Below are positions 61,306 through 64,000 of a DNA stretch of 64,000 nucleotides, piece after piece. The DNA lies in the NCBI GenBank assembly GCA_963848035.1, contig CAWKCD010000001.1, positions 2,480,001 through 2,544,000 of the forward strand. The letters are read 5' to 3'. Within the stretch, counting starts at the first letter, position 1. Each line of letters starts with the position of its first letter. The notes beneath the pieces are model-generated. The model was not told where the DNA came from, made no database searches, and saw only the letters and a program-made list of their open reading frames with translations. This DNA is from JAVVHH01 sp963848035. Lineage in GTDB: Bacteria; Pseudomonadota; Alphaproteobacteria; Acetobacterales; Acetobacteraceae. Both the position numbers and the translations under genes were made by a program.

Positions 61306-62310
61306 ATGATTTCTCGGCGGTTGGTGGTGGCGGGAGCGTTGGCTTGGCCGGCGTTGGCGCGGGCGGAGGTGGAGGCGGCGAAGAAGGAGGGGGTGGTTTC
61401 GTTCTACACCTCGATCGACGTGGCGGTGGCGGAGAAGATCGCGGCCGCGTTCCAGACGCGGTATCCGGAGATCAAGCTGCAGGTGGAGCGGTCGGGCGCG
61501 GAGCGGGTGCTGCAGCGGCTGATGCAGGAATATGCGAGCGGGGTGAAGAACGCCGACGTGATCGAGAGTTCGGACATCACGAGCTTCGTGGATTGGAAGG
61601 CGCGGGGATGGCTGGCGAAGTTCGTGCCCGAGGCGGTGGGGCAGTTCTGGCCGGCCGAGGAGCGGGATGCGGACGGGTATTTCGCGACGGTGCGGGCGCA
61701 TCTGGCGGTGATCGGCTACAACACGCGGCAGGTGAAGGCGGAGGATGCGCCGAAGAGCTTCGCCGACCTGCTCGGGCCGCGGTGGCGGATGCGGATGGTG
61801 AAGGCCAATCCGAGCTATAGCGGAACGATCCTGACGTCGACGTTCGCGGTGAGCCGGGCGTTGGGATGGGGGTATTTCGAGAAGCTGGCGACGCAGCGCG
61901 TGCTGCAGGTGCAGTCGTCGACGGAGCCGCCGAAGAAGGTGGTGCAGGGCGAGCGCTCCGTCATGGTGGATGGCAACGAATACAACGCGTTCTTCCTGGG
62001 GGATGCGGGGGAGCCGATCCGGATCGTGTATGCGGCGGAGGGGTCGCCGCTGGTGCCGGGTCAGGCGGGGGTGCTGGCGGCGGCGCCGCATCCGAACGCG
62101 GCGCGGCTGTTCGCGGACTTTCTGTATACCGCCGAATGTCAGCAATTGATGGTGGATGCGGGCGGGCTGCGGTCGTTCCATCCGAAGGTGACGCTGAAGG
62201 CGGGGCGGACGCCGTTGTCGGACATCAAGCTGTTGCGGGCGGACCCGGCGGAGCTGGCCCGCGCGACGGAAGAGATCAAGACGCGGTATAGCCAGATCTT
62301 CGGCATCTGA
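61306..62310 (+). CDS. ABC transporter binding protein, Fe3+/2-aminoethylphosphonate/polyamine class
   Basis: A 334-residue family 1/FbpA-like binding protein. ATG 61306 follows GGGAGGATGG. The signal peptide is short (MISRRLVVAGALAWPALARA). The mature part shows VVSFYTSIDVAVAEKIAAAF, SGAERVLQRLMQEYASGVKN and NAARLFADFLYTAECQQLMV. The paired tyrosines that hold iron in FbpA are not obvious (the region reads DGNEYNAFFLGD), so the ligand may not be ferric iron. TGATG links it to the permease. Confidence 0.87.
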   Translation: MISRRLVVAGALAWPALARAEVEAAKKEGVVSFYTSIDVAVAEKIAAAFQTRYPEIKLQVERSGAERVLQRLMQEYASGVKNADVIESSDITSFVDWKARGWLAKFVPEAVGQFWPAEERDADGYFATVRAHLAVIGYNTRQVKAEDAPKSFADLLGPRWRMRMVKANPSYSGTILTSTFAVSRALGWGYFEKLATQRVLQVQSSTEPPKKVVQGERSVMVDGNEYNAFFLGDAGEPIRIVYAAEGSPLVPGQAGVLAAAPHPNAARLFADFLYTAECQQLMVDAGGLRSFHPKVTLKAGRTPLSDIKLLRADPAELARATEEIKTRYSQIFGI

Positions 62311-64000
62311 TGGACGCTGCGGTTCCGCTCGAAATCGTGCCGCGAGGGCGGTCGATGCCGGATCTGTCGCGGGTGGTGTTCATCGCGGTGGCGCTGCTGC
62401 TGGTGGTGCTGGTGGTGCTGCCGTTGGGGTGGTTGGGCTGGTTCGCGGTGACGGATGCGGCGGGGCGGCCGACGCTGGCGAATTTCGCGCGGCTGGTGAC
62501 CGACCCGGCGCTGCGCACGCCGATGCTGACGACGCTGCTGATCGCGGCCTGGGCGGGGGTTTCGGCCTGCGTGGTGGCGGTGCCGGTGGCGTGGCTGGTG
62601 GCGCGGACGGACATGCCGGGGCGGCGGGTGGTGCGGGCGTTCGTGACGGCCTCGTTCGTGACGCCGCCGTTCCTGGGCGCGATCGCGTGGGAGCTGCTGG
62701 CGGCGCCGAATTCGGGCATCTTGAACGGGCTGGCGCGGTGGGCGTTCGGGTGGGACGAGTTCGATTACTTGTTCGACATCTACACGGTGACCGGCGTCAC
62801 TTTCGCGATCTCCTGCTACACTTTCCCTTACGTGTTCACCGTGCTGGCGACGGCGCTGGAGCGGATACCGGCCGATCTGGAGGATGCGTCGTCCATCCTG
62901 GGTGGGAGCCCGGCGCGGACGTTGCGGCGGATCACCTTGCCGCTGGTGCTGCCGTCGCTGATCGCGGGCACGATGGTGGCGTTCCTGCAGGCGCTGACGA
63001 TGTTCGGGACGCCTGCGATCCTGGCGATGCCGGCCGGATTCCATACGCTGACGACGCGGATCTGGAGCCTGTTCCAGTATCCGCCGCAGCTGAACCTGGC
63101 GGCGGCGGCGGCGATGCCGCTGCTGGGGGTGACGCTGCTGGTGCTGTATCTGCAGCGGCGGCTGCTGGGCGGGCGGTCCTACGTGGTGGTGGGCGGCAAG
63201 AACAGCCCGGCGCGGCTGGTGGGGCTCGGGCGGTGGCGGTGGGTGGCGCTGCTGTTCTGCCTGGCGGTGCTGTCGGCGCCGGTGTTCCTGCCGTATTTCG
63301 CGCTGATCAAGGCGGCGATGGTGAAGAACCTGTCGGATCCGCTGCGCTGGTCGACGCTGTCGTTCGAGCATGTGCGGTTCGCGCTGTGGGAGTTCTCGGA
63401 TACGCGCAAGGCGATGGTCAACACGCTGATCCTGGGGGTGGCGAGCGCGACGGCCGTTTCGGTCATCGTGATGGTGGCGGCGTATCTGGCGAGCCGGCGG
63501 CTGGTGCCGGGGTCGGGGATGCTGGCGGGGCTCGCGATGGCGCCGATCGCGGTGCCGGGGATCGTGATGGGGGTGGGGCTATTCCTGGTTTATTCGCGGC
63601 CGCCGTTCCTGCTGTACGGGACGCTGTGGATCCTGCTGATCGGGTTCGTGACGATGGAGATGCCGGCGGGGTTCCAGCAGGTGCAGGCGTCGTTGCGGGG
63701 GCTGCATGTGGAGTTGGAGGAGGCGTCGCGGATCTTTGGCGCGACGCGGTTGGGGACGTTGTGGCGGATCACGGCGCCGCTGCTGCGATCCACGATCATC
63801 GCGACGTGGTGCATCGTGTTCATCGGGGTGATCCGGGAGTTGTCGGCGACGGTGTTGCTGACGACGTCGAACACGAAGGTCATTGCGGTGGTGATCTATG
63901 ATTTGAACGAGAGCGGCGATCTGGGGGCGATTTCGGTGTTGGGATTGACGATGTTGCTGATCACCTTCGCGGTGGTTCTGCTGGTGAACCGGCTGCCGAT
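62310..64000 (+). CDS. ABC transporter permease, FbpB/PhnU-like double permease, 3' end outside window
   Basis: The frame is open from ATG 62310 to the window edge, giving 563 residues without a stop. It has two permease halves. The first EAA loop reads EDASSILGGSPARTLRRITL near residue 195, and the second reads EEASRIFGATRLGTLWRITA near residue 475. About twelve helices are expected, as in the fused permeases of Fe3+ and 2-aminoethylphosphonate importers. It completes a second importer with the preceding ATPase and binding protein. Confidence 0.9.
   Translation, partial: MDAAVPLEIVPRGRSMPDLSRVVFIAVALLLVVLVVLPLGWLGWFAVTDAAGRPTLANFARLVTDPALRTPMLTTLLIAAWAGVSACVVAVPVAWLVARTDMPGRRVVRAFVTASFVTPPFLGAIAWELLAAPNSGILNGLARWAFGWDEFDYLFDIYTVTGVTFAISCYTFPYVFTVLATALERIPADLEDASSILGGSPARTLRRITLPLVLPSLIAGTMVAFLQALTMFGTPAILAMPAGFHTLTTRIWSLFQYPPQLNLAAAAAMPLLGVTLLVLYLQRRLLGGRSYVVVGGKNSPARLVGLGRWRWVALLFCLAVLSAPVFLPYFALIKAAMVKNLSDPLRWSTLSFEHVRFALWEFSDTRKAMVNTLILGVASATAVSVIVMVAAYLASRRLVPGSGMLAGLAMAPIAVPGIVMGVGLFLVYSRPPFLLYGTLWILLIGFVTMEMPAGFQQVQASLRGLHVELEEASRIFGATRLGTLWRITAPLLRSTIIATWCIVFIGVIRELSATVLLTTSNTKVIAVVIYDLNESGDLGAISVLGLTMLLITFAVVLLVNRLP

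Overview
This 64 kb window is very GC-rich, with most codons ending in G or C. It is packed with ATGA, GTGA or TGATG-overlapped operons and carries an unusually large number of ABC transporters and small-molecule catabolic enzymes. That profile fits a soil or plant-associated alphaproteobacterium, most likely a member of the Rhodospirillales/Acetobacteraceae. The taxonomic placement is inference from gene content and composition only. I see no rRNA, tRNA, CRISPR array, integrase or insertion sequence.

Layout. (1) 1-5.1 kb, minus strand: a protein of unknown function, a frameshifted MFS exporter, a GNAT acetyltransferase, an acyl-CoA dehydrogenase, and an ABC exporter cut by the window edge. 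(2) 5.1-8.3 kb, plus: a polar amino-acid ABC importer without its own ATPase, followed by a YcaQ-like winged-helix protein. (3) 8.3-13.1 kb, minus: a three-subunit molybdenum hydroxylase whose Fe-S subunit carries a fused CoxG domain, preceded by an overlapping phosphoribosyltransferase; a MarR regulator is divergent. (4) 13.6-19.1 kb: a second amino-acid-type ABC importer with a phytanoyl-CoA-type dioxygenase on the minus strand. It is divergent from a Rieske ferredoxin and a metal-dependent amidohydrolase. Two near-identical 16-bp palindromes flank this bidirectional unit. (5) 19.1-21.8 kb: an envelope cluster of OmpA-like lipoprotein, Sel1-repeat protein and an AAA ATPase-TM-LysM-like protein. 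(6) 22-27 kb, minus: a dipeptide-type ABC importer (dpp1) with a fused DppD-DppF ATPase. (7) 27.1-32.6 kb: an arylformamidase-like hydrolase, a vanadium-haloperoxidase-like lipoprotein, 4-hydroxybenzoate hydroxylase, an NAD-binding dehydrogenase and an acyltransferase. (8) 32.8-43.6 kb, plus: a second dipeptide-type importer (dpp2) riddled with one-base frameshifts, then intact hyuA-hyuB, a flavin monooxygenase and an SDR. (9) 43.6-46.9 kb: a host-attachment family protein, a secreted protein, a class III aminotransferase and a hypothetical protein. (10) 46.9-56.6 kb, minus: an operon reading ABC ATPase, two permeases, orphan molybdenum-hydroxylase large subunit, substrate-binding protein, M20 amidohydrolase, M28 peptidase and a double PPC/DUF296 protein. 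(11) 56.8-64 kb, plus: a ribose-type ABC importer running directly into a second importer of the Fe3+/polyamine/phosphonate type, truncated by the window edge.

How it works together. Most of the window is a series of uptake-plus-degradation modules. In each, an importer is translationally coupled to hydrolases, oxygenases or molybdenum hydroxylases that would process the imported N-containing or aromatic compound. Substrates cannot be read from the sequence. At least 20 one-base frameshifts interrupt otherwise clean reading frames; about 13 of these lie in the 5.1 kb dpp2 operon. Their single-base nature, mostly insertions in short runs, with catalytic motifs intact, suggests uncorrected sequencing errors or very recent decay.
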